From Annona cherimola (lineage: Eukaryota > Streptophyta > Magnoliopsida > Magnoliales > Annonaceae), in assembly GCA_030490835.1 (NCBI GenBank), contig CM059971.1, positions 69,396,224-69,460,223 on the forward strand: DNA of 64,000 nucleotides, written 5' to 3'. The number at the start of each line of letters is the position of its first letter. Positions within the stretch are counted from its first letter, which is position 1. A program made the translations under genes and the position numbers. This document shows, one piece after another, positions 11,690 to 24,141 of this stretch. The notes beneath the pieces are model-generated. The model was not told the DNA's origin and made no database searches. It was given only the letters and a program-made list of their open reading frames with translations.

Positions 11690-13430
11690 GCTCTCCCAAG
11701 TAAAAGGGTAACATATGTTGTAGAAACGAGGCTAAGTATCTTCCTCGATTCGATCAACCCATTAATTAGGGATCTCCTGGACGAGAACAAACCTAGAGAG
11801 AGAGGAGAGAGAGCAAAAGAAAAGCAAGAGAACCCTCAGGCTAGAATTATGCCGAATGAACTTTGTTTACAACCCTTCTCATAATACCCCGCCCGCCCCA
11901 CAATTCGCTTCTGGTATAGCGATGGATCTCCCTCCAATTCGCTTCTGGCATGTTGATGATCTCCCTCAGTAGCATCCCCCTCGCCCGTTGAAGGGCACCA
12001 GCAGTGGAAGTTGGAGGCAGCAGTATCTCATGGTTGATAAAGAGAATATGTTATAGTGCGCATTGGGAAGGTGGAATCTAGTGCACATTACTAAGTGGGC
12101 TTTGCATGTTGGCATCCCACCCATTGTGCATTGCAAGTTGCACATCCACACATTGCCAAGGGGAGTTTGCATGTTGGCACCATGGTGCACATTAGTTAGC
12201 TATGCATGTAGTCAGGGAGACCTTGCACGTTATGTTAGGAAGGTCTTGGTGCACATCCACGTTGGCAAAGCCTTCATACACATGCACACTGGCACGTTTT
12301 GAGACATGATGGCCGCGTGCACGTCTGCAAGGTGAAGGATCTTACATGTGTACTTTGCAACTTGGATGGGATGTGATTAAGATAAAGGTAAAATCTTCAC
12401 TTTGCAATAATATTTTTCTCGTTTCTAAAAATAATAATCTACTTTCCCCAGTCCACATACAGCTTTTCTCAAATGCTAATTTCATATACAATTCTTTTCA
12501 TTTCCAAAACACAATACTTTTTCCATCCTTATCCAATCAAGTCTTGAACATTTAGGTCAACTCAAAAGTCATCCGTCTTTGATCTTCATAAAGGCGGGAC
12601 CCACCACGCCCACAGCGGCAGGGCCCACCTGGGCCAATGATGTAATCAAGACCATCTATTTTGATCTTAAATGGCCCTTTAGGCCTTTCCGAATATAAGT
12701 GTACAAAAGTCAAAAGCAGAAATTGTTCTATGACGATCTGAAAGTTGCAGTGTCAAAATTGCAAAATGCCCAAAAAATTACTGAAATGCAAATTATACAA
12801 ATAGGGTCTGCTTCGAAAAAGCCCCTGTAAACATGTTTTTTTTTTCTCTCTCCCCCCATTACATTACATGGAAGGAGCCATCTGCTCCCTCCGGAATCAC
12901 ACACGCACCCACACCCACAATAATATATCACTGGGCTATGCGGCTATGTCCTGGGCACCTGCGAACATGTTTTGCTTTTACTCCAAGATAATCGAACGCT
13001 GGCTTTTCTATGAACTTCCATAAAAGTGACGCAAAGTAACGCCCATCCATAACTTCAAATCAATCTAATCTTCTCAGAATAATATTTTAAATGTTAGCGA
13101 TAAAGTAATAAAAATATATAATGCTAGAAGGGCCCAAACTGATTCTAAAGATTTAAATGAATTCTCGATTTTTACAAATTTCTAGCGTGACGTTACATTT
13201 CTAATCACCTAAACGCAGTCCAAATGATCATTTTAAGTGAAGTCTTTAATTCCCACCATTTTATCATCCGTTGCCATTCTCTAACTCCATATTCGAGATG
13301 GATGATTTTTCTGGGAACAAATAAATTTCATTTTGAGAATGGATTAGATTAACACTAAAAAACGTAAGAGTTGCGATCCAATGCTCTCGCCTTGGGAGTC
13401 GCTATTTTTTATTTTTACCATACATGTGGG
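11690..13430. other. Intergenic with GC-richer patches, no gene identified
   Basis: Contains a purine-rich GA tract (about 11790-11830), a GC-richer stretch (11880-12300) and short open frames on both strands, none resembling a known protein. The frames at 12000-12300 overlap a repeated motif and are antisense to each other, so I do not call them genes. Confidence 0.45.
12060..12300. repeat. Cluster of repeated TTGCATGTTGGCA / GTGCACAT words
   Basis: TTTGCATGTTGGCA occurs at about 12102 and 12168. Variants (TTGCAAGTTGCACATCCAC, TGCACATCCACGTTGGCA, TGCACACTGGCA) fill the rest, with GTGCACATTA nearby. This reads as a degenerate short tandem array of about 30-65 bp units, not coding sequence. 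Confidence 0.45.
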
Positions 13431-13604
13431 CCCCACAACCATATGCGCAAACTTTTCAATTTTTGAAGTTTTAAATATTTATTTTTGAATTTTGAAAATA
13501 CAACGCACGAAAAAACTTTTTCATTTTCATTTTTAAATTTAAAAAATAAATAGTTTAAATGCTCAAAAATGAAAAAAATTGCTTTGAAAGTTCATGCTTG
13601 TGCT

Positions 13605-14037
13605 TAATATAAAGGAGTATGATTATACACATCATGATGTATTTTAAACTAAATACAACATTAATTTATTTTTACAATTAGATATATTTTTTTTTATTTT
13701 TTCTTCATAAATATGTTTTTCAAAGTATATTTAATCCATATACAAAGTTTTGCTATTTTACAACATTTTTACGAATTCATTTTTAATTTTTTTTAATCAT
13801 GTTTTTTAAGAGGAGCAAAATGACTTAAATGCCCTTAAACTTGATGATTTTTAAAAAATTAAAAATAAATATGTAAAAGTATTCTAAAATAGCAAAACTT
13901 TGTAAATAGATTAAATAAACTTTAACAAAATGTTTATGAAGAAAAATAAAAATAAAAAATCTAATTGTAAAAATAAATTAATGTTGTATTTTAACCTAAA
14001 ATATATCTTGATGTGTATAATAATACTTCTAATATAA
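13605..14037. repeat. Foldback element, about 430 bp
   Basis: The left arm starts TAATATAAAGGAGTATGATT and contains CATCATGATGTATTTTAAAC; the right arm mirrors it down to AATACTTCTAATAT. The centre is near 13820, around CATGTTTTTTAAGAGG. It is non-coding. Half copies of the same family occur at about 11510-11690 (ending CATCATGATGTATATAAT) and 15860-16015. Confidence 0.75.
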
Positions 14038-14089
14038 ATGGCCAAAAAATTGTTAAAATATAACAACTCCCAGGTGCAAGAGCATATTC

Positions 14090-14960
14090 ATTTTTCCTAC
14101 CTTGTTGATAAATTGAAAACTCACTTCATCCATTATATTTAAAATCATTTGTTTAACTAAAAATCATTTGTTTAACTAAAAATCAATTTTCATCCAAATC
14201 AAATATGCGCATGACCAAATTTCCTTTTAAAAAATATAGTCATATGCAAATTATGAAAAAGGAGTGTCTAAATACCTGATACCTGTTTTTTGGAAAAATT
14301 TTAAATTCTTATGGACCCATTTCGAGAAGTCTATATAATTTTTTTTTCAAAATTTCTTATCTATATTTTTTATTTTTCAGAATAAAAAATATTAGGTTTC
14401 TCATTCATCAATTTTTTTATTTTGAAAATTCAAAAAGATAGATTTGGATTAGCCAAAAAAATTGTATAAACTTATCTAAGGCTCATAAGCATCTAAAAGA
14501 ATTTCAAATGCATACGGGTTATAAGCAGTTGACCAGAGGATGCACACATGTCGCTAACCACATCGGATCATCCCGAATGAAAATTGCTTAGATTCGAAAA
14601 TACAACTTTAAAATTGATGTTTAACATTAAACTATTTTGTTACATTGATTTTATATATTTAGAGATATCGCATCCATAATTATATTAGACAAAATGAATA
14701 GTTTATAAATAATGTTAAATACAATAGATAGGATTGATTTCTCATCAATGACGGGAAAGAAATGGATGGAAATTACATAGATGCGGAACTCAAAGACTGA
14801 AACATGTGAGACCATATAAAATTGAAAAGAAAAAAAAATGTATATATAGAATCATTATGACATCATTACCCAATAGAAATTATGCTTCAAATAGTCTAGA
14901 GATTCAAAGATAGCTTTCACATTGTAAATCAAACAAACAAAATTTTATTACATTCATTCT
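14090..14960. repeat. MITE family B fragments, at least two nested copies
   Basis: Shows the family B core: ATCATTTGTTTAACTAA, TTTCATCCAAATCAAATATG, ACTTTAAAATTGATGTTTAA, then TTTTGTTACATTGATTTTA and AATACAATAGAT. The first core word is locally duplicated (about 14148 and 14166). Copies are incomplete and neither end is intact. Compare the near-complete copies at 25640-26090 and 50286-50658. Confidence 0.5.
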
Positions 14961-15179
14961 ACTAATTTTTCAAACCGAGGTCATATAAGATGAGATTATA
15001 TAGAAGTTGGATGTTATAGAAGTGGAACTCATATGGACCACATAAGAATGAAAAGAAAAACAAAAATATAAGTATATACTGAATCATCACACTTAGATCA
15101 TTACCCAATAGAAATTATGCTTTAAATAGTTAAGAGAATCAAAGATAGCTTTGAAATTGATTGGCGAGCCCTCTGTCAT

Positions 15180-15699
15180 GTAACCAAATTACATAGAAGT
15201 TGTTCCATGTAACCTCATCATTTTTGAGATTTTGATGTTTGATGAAAAATTCAATCTATTCATTGTACTTAACATCATTTGTTTAGCTAATAAACTAAGT
15301 TTCGTCAAAATCCAATATGTGCATAGGCCACATTTGTTCAAAAATAGGTACATTCATGTATAAATTAAGAAATTTTTTTAGATTCATTCACGTATACATT
15401 AGAATGTAGCAATACTTTATAACATCATTTATCTACATATTTATGATATTTTAGATGGTTTAGATGTTAAAAATATTGTTTAAAAAATTGATATTTAATA
15501 TTAAATTATTTTATTACATTAATTTTGCATGTTTAGAGATGGAACTCATATACAGTGATCCTAGACGAATGAAAGAATTTCCATGATAATATAAATTATG
15601 TTAAATATAATAGATGGAATGAATTTTCTATCAACCATCTAAGTATTAAAAATAAAAAGGGGTTACATAGAGAGTTAGTTTCATAAAAGCTCTCCCGTT

Positions 15700-15700
<1 letters not shown>
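15180..15700. mobile_element. MITE family B copy next to (TA)n
   Basis: Runs from a CATTGTACTTAACATCATT block through TTTTAGATGGTTTAGATGTT, a TTAAATTATTTTATTACATT block and AATAGATGGAATGAATTTTC. It ends with AGCTCTCCCGTTTG directly before a long (TA)n run. The outer halves are roughly inverted relative to each other (CATTTGTTTAG...AAATACA-type words), as in the rest of the family. Confidence 0.6.

Positions 15701-15701
<1 letters not shown>

Positions 15702-15741
<40 letters not shown>
15702..15741. repeat. (AT)n microsatellite, about 40 bp
   Basis: Uninterrupted alternating AT/TA dinucleotides directly at the end of a family B MITE. Other family B copies (34930-35300 and 50286-50658) are also bordered by TA runs. 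Confidence 0.95.
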
Positions 15742-15744
<3 letters not shown>

Positions 15745-16541
15745 TATACAATAATTATTCTACAAAATTTTCAAATACTTTTGATTTGGATGAATCTTGA
15801 CTTTCTTAGTAAATATATGTTTCTAAATGCAATATTGGGTGTGGATTTCCATCATCAAGGTAAGCCAAAATAAACGAATTTCATAAACAACAAAACTTAG
15901 TATATGAATTAAACACACTTAGGAAAACAAGGTTTATGAAGAAAAAATCAAAAAATGAAATAAAAATAAATATTGTAACTTAAGAGTATATACAATATAT
16001 TGTATATAATTAGGCCTCTTCATACAGATGTGAATTCTACTGTTTTTTTCATCAATATCATCACATCACCATTAAGACGAGCTCAGCATTTCAGTAGCCA
16101 ACAGTAAAAAAGGCCTAATTCTCGGATATGTATTATTTTGGGTAATGAATTAGGCTTAATGTGGCCCATATTGGATATTTATTATTTTAGATTATGAATT
16201 GGACTTGGTAGAATCAATCTATAGATAAAAAACAATCAATTAGTAGATCATAGAAAAAACTACGTAACAACATGGCAAAATCAAAACAAAAGAATTAGCA
16301 TAGAGCCCAAAAGATCGACAAAACAATCTAAGATAATCCACAAAAATTCACTGGCAAATGGATGATAATACTGACTGAATGAATCAGCAGATAAAGGAGT
16401 AGAACCAAAAATAACAACAACTACTACCAGTCAGATAGGTATCGCCGAACCTGCAAACACACTCTCTATAAAAACACAAAAGGCCAATGTTTAGAGGCAC
16501 GTCTAGACCTAAGTTGTATCAAAATCTGGAAGGAGATTCAC

Positions 16542-19149
16542 CTAAGCAGCACCAGAGCTACCCTTGCCTTTCTTCCTCTGGATCTTCTTCATGTAGAACT
16601 CCAACTCCCGCCCCTCCAAGATGTATCTGTCAACATAAGTTTAAAAGCAATCAAGCCCAAAGAACTGCAGAAAATTAACAAGCAATGATATAACAAATAG
16701 CAATATCATGAACCAAAGACTGCTCACTCAGGCTATTTATTTGGAAGACTCAAGTTTATAGCAGTTAAATATTACACCAAATGCACGGCAATGAATTATT
16801 TGATGCAGAAATGGAGTGCCATTAGAATCATATTCTGGGATGAACTTCCAAATGACACAAATTAGACGATCATAAATTTGCTACATATGACCTGAAAATA
16901 AGAATGAATTGTTCCCCCCCTCCCCCCTACTCACCCGTCAGCTCTGCCACACTGGCCAGGCCGTGAAGAAATGCAAGCCAATAGCCTACCACCACCAAAC
17001 TGCTCCTCAATATGTGGGTCAAGTTTATGTCCCTGTAGGCGTTTTTCCAGTTTCCTCCCAACGTGATTGCTCTTCTTCACTTCCTCTGTGGCTCCTTCAA
17101 CTTCCTGGCCCTGCAGCCAAAAGTCATCAACTAGTGTGAAAAGTACAAACTCGAGAACTCTAGCCATATTTTTACAACAGCAGCAAAATCGAGAGAAAGA
17201 GTCCACCAAGCACTGTACACAAGCCTCCCCACTAATCATTCATATTCAGTATTACTGAAAAGTATTTCAATGAAGTAATGAAACATAAAAAATTGACTGA
17301 CATGCTTCCCCATTCAAAGACCACTGGAACAAGCATTAAATTCAAATTAAGTCAAATCTGAACCATCTAAACTCAACGCACTAGAATATTGCATGCTAAA
17401 AACCATATTGCTGGTTATATGTATGAACTCTTAGTACACATTGAAACCTCCAATAGAAGCAAGTTTGAACATTGACAAATTGGTAGAAACAAACAAGAAT
17501 AGCGGATATTTTACCTCTGTTCCTTCCTTCTTAGCAGCTGGATTCTTCTTCTTCCTCCCAATATCAATGCCATAGTGTTGAAGATACCATTGCTTAAAGG
17601 GAGCAGCATCAACTTGAACAATGGCACTTTTTACCAATGTCTGTGTCCTGACAAGTTCGTTATTTGAGGCATTATAAACGACATCGAGGATACGCGTCTT
17701 GCGGGTGACAGCCTCACTTCCCCATGAATAATTCCCAGTATCCAAACGAAGTGCCCTCCATTTCACATTGCCTCCTCTAACACGAACTCTCCTAACTGTT
17801 TTGTTGCTTGAGAGTTTTGTGTTAGCTGGCTGCCGCCCAAGCTCATACCTATAGCAAAAACGTAATAAATAAATAAATAAAATGATAAGTTCTTTCCTTT
17901 CCCATATTGAACAATAGGCATAGGTGCTACGATGACAACCTGCAAGAAAGGGTATAATGGTTAACTACCAAAATGCCAAAATTCCCTAGTCAACATAAGT
18001 ACAATAAGAAACTGAATCTTAAATGTGCTGGAACAGAAGTTGATAGAATAAAACTTAAATACAAATCTTTTTTGCTTTCCTTCCAATATCCATTAACAAC
18101 TCATATTAACAACTCATATGAATTTTCAAGTCTTCCAGATTGAAATATCAAACATGTAGCAAATATCAAATAATCGGCATGCGATATGTGCCTTAGATCG
18201 ATCTTGTCAAAACATATACCAACAACAGATGCTGATAAAAAGAAGATCAACCACGACAATCATTATTCAAGGGGAACAGAAAAAAAAGATAAAACGTCTT
18301 CAATTCAAAGCAAATAACACAAAACCCGACCACAGAGTAACAGCTGGTGGGCTGGAATAACTCCACTTAGTAATTTCCAAGGAAGAGATATGTTAACCAA
18401 GAATGTTACATATTCCTTCCCCGCCATCAAAAGAGAATCTGGGGACCATATAATGTGCTGACAGAAACATATTCAGCCTCAATAGCCAGACACCTTCGCA
18501 AGTTCAAAACATGCCCTTTGCATCCAACGCATTTCAATAGCATTTTTCTTGAAGTGTTTTCGGAAACCAATACAAATCATCATGGAAGTTCATGAGTGTT
18601 ACACCATCAACCCTAATGTTCGAACCACCGATTCGACAGCCCCATCCAGTAATCCACGTAGAAACACGATTCTTCAACTGCAAAATGCTGCTGATGCTTA
18701 TCAAAAATGAAACACTAAGAGAAATCAAACAAAAGAAACCAGAAATTTGTCGTACATCTTTCAAAAGCTAGAGCCTAGAGCTTTAAACGCAAGTTTTCTA
18801 CCGCAAAATGTTGCTTCCATCGGAAACGAAGTACCAACAGAGATCAAACGAAAGAAACCTAAATCCAGCGTATTAACCTTGAGCTTTGGGGCAGTATTCT
18901 AAAATTTCGAGTTTCTACAGCTGTAGAATCGAGAAAAGGAAGATAGGTCGCTTACTTTCTCTTCTTCCTCCAGGGCTTCTGCTTCCCCCCGGTGGCGCGC
19001 CTCTTATGCATCGAATCTCGTGAGATACCTGAATTTTCGACAGAAATAAGTAGGAGAAGATGCAAAACGCCGTTGCGGACTAGAGAAATCCATGAGAAAC
19101 ACGAAATATAGAGCAAAATGCAGCGGTTTAAGTACAAATTTTTACCCAT
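16542..19149 (-). CDS. RPS8: Cytosolic small-subunit ribosomal protein eS8 (40S S8), five exons
   Basis: Encodes ribosomal protein eS8, a component of the cytosolic 40S subunit. Coding exons on the minus strand: 19146-19149, 18956-19028, 17515-17848, 16935-17110 and 16542-16626, together 672 nt giving 223 aa plus TAG; plant eS8 proteins have about this length. All introns are GT-AG and all phases join. The N-terminus reads [17 protein letters not shown]; the centre contains the family stretch [17 protein letters not shown] and further on [10 protein letters not shown]; the C-terminus is basic ([10 protein letters not shown]) followed by SSGAA. The first coding exon holds only ATGG, so glycine codon 2 is split by intron 1. 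The start is fixed by the conserved MGISRDS opening and by a leader rich in pyrimidines. No frameshift or missing conserved block was seen, so this should be a working gene. Confidence 0.97.
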
Positions 19150-19265
19150 AATGGCAGAATGGCAGGGAAGAAGACAATCCTCCCTCTCTCTTAGCTTCTC
19201 TCCCTCGCTCTAGGGCAGCGGCCAGAGGAGCAGCCACAGCCGATGCCTGGTGTTATAAAACCTTA
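19150..19265 (-). promoter_or_regulatory. RPS8 leader and core promoter with TATA box
   Basis: On the minus strand a TATA-like TTTTATAAC lies at about 19252-19260, roughly 105 bp before the start codon. It is followed by a leader rich in C/T (CTCTGGCC..., TCTTCTTCCCTGCC near the ATG). Pyrimidine-rich leaders are usual for plant ribosomal protein genes. The exact transcription start cannot be read from sequence. Confidence 0.6.
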
Positions 19266-19344
19266 TAGCCTAACAATAACGGTTGGTATCCGCACGTTTC
19301 CGCAGCTTTAAAGTACGCAGCAGACGATAGGTCAAGACTCGTCA

Positions 19345-19640
19345 GAGTAAATACGCTAGTTTTAGAAATTTCAAATAATCTTATATAATTTGATCTAATT
19401 GCAAATATACTTATACTATTTTAAAGCCATTAAACCTCCATTATGACGCTATTATAACACAGGTATATTTGCAAATATGTACAAATTGTCTAGTTACAAA
19501 TATATTAATGTTGCGATAGTTTTTTAATGGAGCTGTAACAACATGAGTATATTTTTAATTATAGTTAAACTATATGAAATTATTTGTAATTTTTAAAATT
19601 AAGTAGGTATATGTGCAATTACAATTAAAGTATGTAAGTG
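19345..19640. repeat. Foldback-like AT-rich repeat upstream of RPS8
   Basis: AATTTCAAATAATCTTATATA at the left is mirrored by TATGAAATTATTTGTAATTT at the right, and GCCATTAAA / TTTAATGG pair in the interior. The inner words GCAAATATACTTAT and GAGTATATTTTTAATTA also pair. Non-coding; about 80 bp upstream of the TATA-like box, so it may lie in the distal promoter. Confidence 0.5.
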
Positions 19641-20130
19641 TGTTTGCAAATTAGAAAGGACTAAAGTGTTGCTCATCAATCCTGCCTAAATGTTTTCATT
19701 TAATTTTTCCTCCATTTTGATAGCTAAATTAAACTTAAATCTATTCATTTGTTTAGTATTTTCGATTTTATCAAATTACTTAAAATTATTTGGATTAAGT
19801 GTTAAGTGAGCTATAATTGCTTTAAAATATATGATGATGTACGATCTTATTAATCCGGGCTAAAAAATTGATTATTCAACCTACTCCAAAAAATCTATTA
19901 AATTTTTTTTTCTTTTCTATAAATTTGTTAATAATACGCATAGATTAAGTTTTACTATTTTTTATTTCATTAAAAAATTTACTATTATTGGGAAAATATT
20001 TTAACACTTTTAAACATATTATTATTTTAATAATTTTTAATCATTAAAAATGACTAATATCTTTGTGTTTAAAGATCTAAAAGAATATATACATATATCT
20101 AAAAATAAAAACACTTGATTTATACATTAA

Positions 20131-20420
20131 GGACATATTTGTTTAACATCAAAACTTTTCAAACCAAAACATTTCTAATTCGAAACTTTTCACAACCTAT
20201 AACTACCATATTTTAATTATTTTTTCACATCTTCTTATACAACTATCATACATTTCAATCATTTATATACAACTATCCATATAACTAACATATTTATTTT
20301 AACTTTATTTTTTTACTCATCATTATTATCCCTCTCATATCACATTATTTTCTTCCAAATTTACAAACTTTTATACCAAAATTTTTCATCCAAAAATTTT
20401 CTTACTTTCCAAACACACTC
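20131..20420 (+). mobile_element. Tourist-like MITE family A, worn left end
   Basis: The interior follows the family closely (AACTACCATATTTTAATTA, TTTTTTCACATCTTCTTATAC, ATTTATATACAACTATCC) and the right end reads CCAAACACACTC. The left end, GGACATATTTGTTTAAC after TTA, is a drifted form of GGG.GTGTTTGG. Confidence 0.55.
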
Positions 20421-20754
20421 TACATATATCTACGTTAATAAGTTTATAGAAGAAAAAGTAAAAAAATAATAAATAAGTTTATTAGCGTGAGCAAAGTAAG
20501 CCATTATTGAGTTTGAACTAATAAAATCATGCCTTATATATAATAATGCATAAATTATAAAAAAAACTTTTTATTGTTATATTTACAAATCATCTAAAAA
20601 TACTTTTTTTTTATTACTCTTGCGCAAACGATTTTTATCCCAAATGGTAAAAGTACTTCTTATACAAATAAGAAATACAAGCTCCACCCAAATAGATGAA
20701 AGATAAATGCTTCCCCATCCAATTTGAACCCAAATCAACAGCCATAAAGGTCAG

Positions 20755-21130
20755 AACGTCATCCAAGTGAGCTACACACTGCTGGCAATTATAAAAAATA
20801 CTTAAAAGCATTTACATATGATCTACAATATTAAAATACTTTGTAACATCATTCATTTACCCATGAATGATATTTTATTTATATGTTAAACTTGCAATTT
20901 TAAAATCAGTATATAAATTAAATAATTTTCTATTGATTTTACAGCTTAAATAGATGCGGTCATATACTTATCTGATCTACATTAAACTTAGCTTCTTGAT
21001 TTGAAAATAATTTTAACCACAATGAGTGATTAGATTCCATTCACTTATCAGGGGTCTACACACTATTGAAGTATGTCGTGTAAGCTAATAAAGCTGAATT
21101 ACGTTTCTACTAAATAGATAATTCTAAACA
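20755..21130. repeat. MITE family B copy
   Basis: Contains AATGATATTTTATTTATATG, a TTTTAAAATCAGTATATAAA block and ATTTTCTATTGATTTTACA, with GTAACATCATTCATTTACCC upstream. These are the family order and spacing. The ends are not sharp. Confidence 0.45.
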
Positions 21131-23030
21131 TAACACTTTTATGCTGGATCTAGGTTTGAAGGTTATCTGCCAAAATCTATCACATGTGGGGCCCTCACAT
21201 AAAGGATAATGAAACTTTGGCAAGTTGCAATTAATAATTTAAATCAAATAAAAATAACAATGGAATATTTGTTCAACCAACCTATCACATAATGTTATTA
21301 CAATGTCATAATAGGAATATTATAAAATAAATAAATAAAGTGGATTTAGTCATGCTTTTTCTTTAAATTCAGAGAGAAACCCTAAGTGCCACTTGCTAGA
21401 GTATCTATGGGACAACAATGACAAATACACGACATGAGTAAACTCAGTAAGTAGGTAGAATTTATAGTCTCTAATAGCAGTATGTCTATATATTCCCTTT
21501 TTTAATTCAATATCTAGCTTGGTTAGCTCATCTACTAAACTTATCCATACCATGTTGTGCACTGATATCTTAGGCTGGCCTTAGATTATGATTTGATCAT
21601 AAATAACAAATCTGGCCTACCAACTCTATGGTCCAAACCTCGAATGGAGAATCAGAGCCTTCTATTTAATTTAAAGGTCTAAAAACCTAAAAATTAACTC
21701 TTAGATAGCCAAAATTGGAGTTTGGGGCCATTTTTACGAAAGATCATGCATGGACGACTCTAGATGGACTAGATCGTACCGTGTGAGCCTAGCATAGTGG
21801 GTCGTTGTCCAAGCCAGGGTGCTAAGACCGCTTGTTGTCGTTTCGAGCTGCTCCTCTTTAGGTTTATCTTATTAGGCCAGGCTCGATTTAGCCATCAAAG
21901 GAGTTCGTCGTTGCCGTTGCGTCTCTGCGGGCCTCGCCTGGCCCAGCTCATCTCAGTTTTACTAGGCTTTACCTGAACCCAGTCTACTGTCAGCCCATGA
22001 GCCAGCCTTACGTTGGGTCGTGAGTGCGGCTTGCCAGGCCTGGGTGCAAGCCTAAGGCCCAGGCGAAAGAAGGGAATGACTCTGGGATTCTCTGTAAATT
22101 TTTAACGAATAAGCATTTGCAAATTTCAAACTTCTAGGGGTTTTTTATGCAAAATCCCCCCTGAACTTTCCTAATACAATCGTCTTCTCCCCTATTACTT
22201 CTGATGGGTTGCGGTAGCCATAGCTACCTCATAATGTCATTCCTTTTTCTAGCCCAAAATTTATTTTAGGCTTATAAATATTATTATTACCAACAGGTTT
22301 GCATGCATCTAGCAATGTTTCATGGATTTCTACCCCCAAAATTTGGATCGCAAAAAAATATAGGGATGGATTTTTTGGAAACGGGTTTTTCTTTGGATGC
22401 TATGTTCACGATCTAACGTGTAAATTATTTTTGTAAAACGTATGACTTATGTAAATATAGTTTTTATTAGATAAATGTGTTTAACTCTATGAATTATGAA
22501 TTATGAATGTGCATTCAACTCTATAGCTCGTTTATGTCGATAAATTTTTATTTCTAAATTACATATATATTGTTTAAGTTACGCCCTTGGCATGGTTTAT
22601 TAATGAAATAAAAGATATTATTAACATTATTTACAACGTTCAAGAATGAATAATAGTATTTATAATTTGGCCATTTTAATTGTAATTCAAAATTTTACAT
22701 TTATATTATTTTTTAATTAAGGATCGTACATATATTTATCAAGGTTAAGTTGCAAATGAAATTAATAAAAAAACAGGACTAACGCTTTGTTGCAGTAGTT
22801 ATATTTTACTCAACTAAATAGTAAGATATTAAAACATTTAACATTTAAATTTATCATAGATGTGACTTTATATTAATATACATATAAATTCTTAAAATTA
22901 TCACTTTGATCTACTTTTTTCACTTGACCCTTTGCTCTGATACCGATTTCAATCTAAAGTTTTTTGTCCCGATCCATATAAAAAATAAAGTCAAATAGAA
23001 TTTTTTAAAGGAAGCAAGATTCAACAGAGC
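21130..23030. other. Intergenic; GC-rich patch at about 21770-22100
   Basis: The patch is rich in GCCCAGG/CCAGGC-type words (AGCCCATGAGCCAGCC, GCCAGGCCTGGGTGC) and differs sharply in composition from the AT-rich flanks. No frame translates to a recognisable protein. It could be a remnant of a retroelement LTR. From 22280 to 23030 nothing is recognisable. Confidence 0.4.
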
Positions 23031-23034
23031 ACCG

Positions 23035-23393
23035 GTCATTACCGACCGGTCGGAAATGGTCAAAAAATATATATTTTTATTTTTTTTTAAAATATTTTTA
23101 TAAACATGTTAATCTAATTATATTTAATCTATAATCCAAGTTTTACCATTTTTAGATATTTATATATATTTATTTTGGATTTTTAAATACAGGAGTATTT
23201 AAGTCATTTTAAAATATATTAAAATGACTTAAATACCCCTATATTTAAAAATCCAAATAAATATATATACATATCCAAAAACGGTAAAACTTAATTTATA
23301 GATTAAATATAACTAGATTAACATGTTTATAAAAATATTTTTTTTAAAAAAATAAAAAAATAAATTTTTTGACCTGTCGGGTAATGATCATTC
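23035..23393. repeat. Foldback element, about 360 bp
   Basis: The left end, around GGTCATTACCGACC...GGTCAAAAAAT, is mirrored at the right by ATTTTTTGACCTGTCGGGTAATGATC. The inner arms TTTATAAACATGTTAATCTA and TAGATTAACATGTTTATAAA match, and the centre lies near 23215, where AAATACAGGAGTATTTAAG is mirrored by CTTAAATACCCC. Its interior resembles the family at 1285-1612. Confidence 0.75.
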
Positions 23394-23394
23394 G

Positions 23395-24141
23395 GCGATT
23401 CAACACACCCTCGCACGCTCCGATTTTCACCCCTAATATCATTGGTCGCGCCTCTGCCCCGCGGTGCCATGCCTGTCACCCATCCTTACTCTGGCAAGAC
23501 GGAGAGAACTACAGCCCTAGCCACCTGTCATGGTCGAGAAAGCTGGATTGGGAGAATAGCACCTCGCCGGTAGACCCGTGGTTGGGAGAGAATGGCAAAC
23601 CATCCAGGGCTCGAGGCTGGTCATCGGGGCAAATGGAGTTCCAGCATAATAAGCGGAGAGTCGTGCCAGAGAAGTTGCTAGAGGATCGGGACCAAGGTCT
23701 TAGCAGCTACCCCTATCACCTAAAAAATCCAATTGAACCTCATGCAAAATGTGGGGTTAGGATGCAATTTATTGATCGTTGTTGCGCTCATGCACATCAT
23801 CAATGGCTTCCCTATTCCCATCCGCATTTTAAGCCTGGGGACAACGCCATTCTCCAACTCACAGCATATTGCAGATTGCAACCCCATCCACGTAGATGAT
23901 GAATTTGAAGCCAAGTTCTAACAGTAGAGAAAATTACAATGCTCCAGATTCTAAAAACAATCAAATATATGATTATGGAGTATGAACCCAGTAAATTTCT
24001 TATGATTCATTCATTATAGACAGAATAGGTACTAAGGTACTAGTCTCCTAATGTTTTTACAAATGAGTAATCTACAAGATCAGTTGAAACCCACTGTGCC
24101 ATGTAGCATGGCATGACTGGCTTAAAAAAAATGAAGTATCT
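23395..24141. other. GC-richer stretch downstream of TFIIE alpha, no gene identified
   Basis: 23395-23900 is GC-richer than its surroundings and has a 176-codon plus-strand open frame (23369-23899), overlapped by shorter frames on both strands. The translated protein has no motif I recognise and the frame starts inside the neighbouring foldback, so I do not call a gene. Sequence near 24100 probably includes the 3' UTR of the minus-strand TFIIE alpha gene; no clear polyadenylation signal was read. Confidence 0.4.

Noticed and set aside
16487..17258. Plus-strand frames opposite RPS8 exons
   Set aside because: Shadows of the conserved minus-strand exons; no independent similarity.
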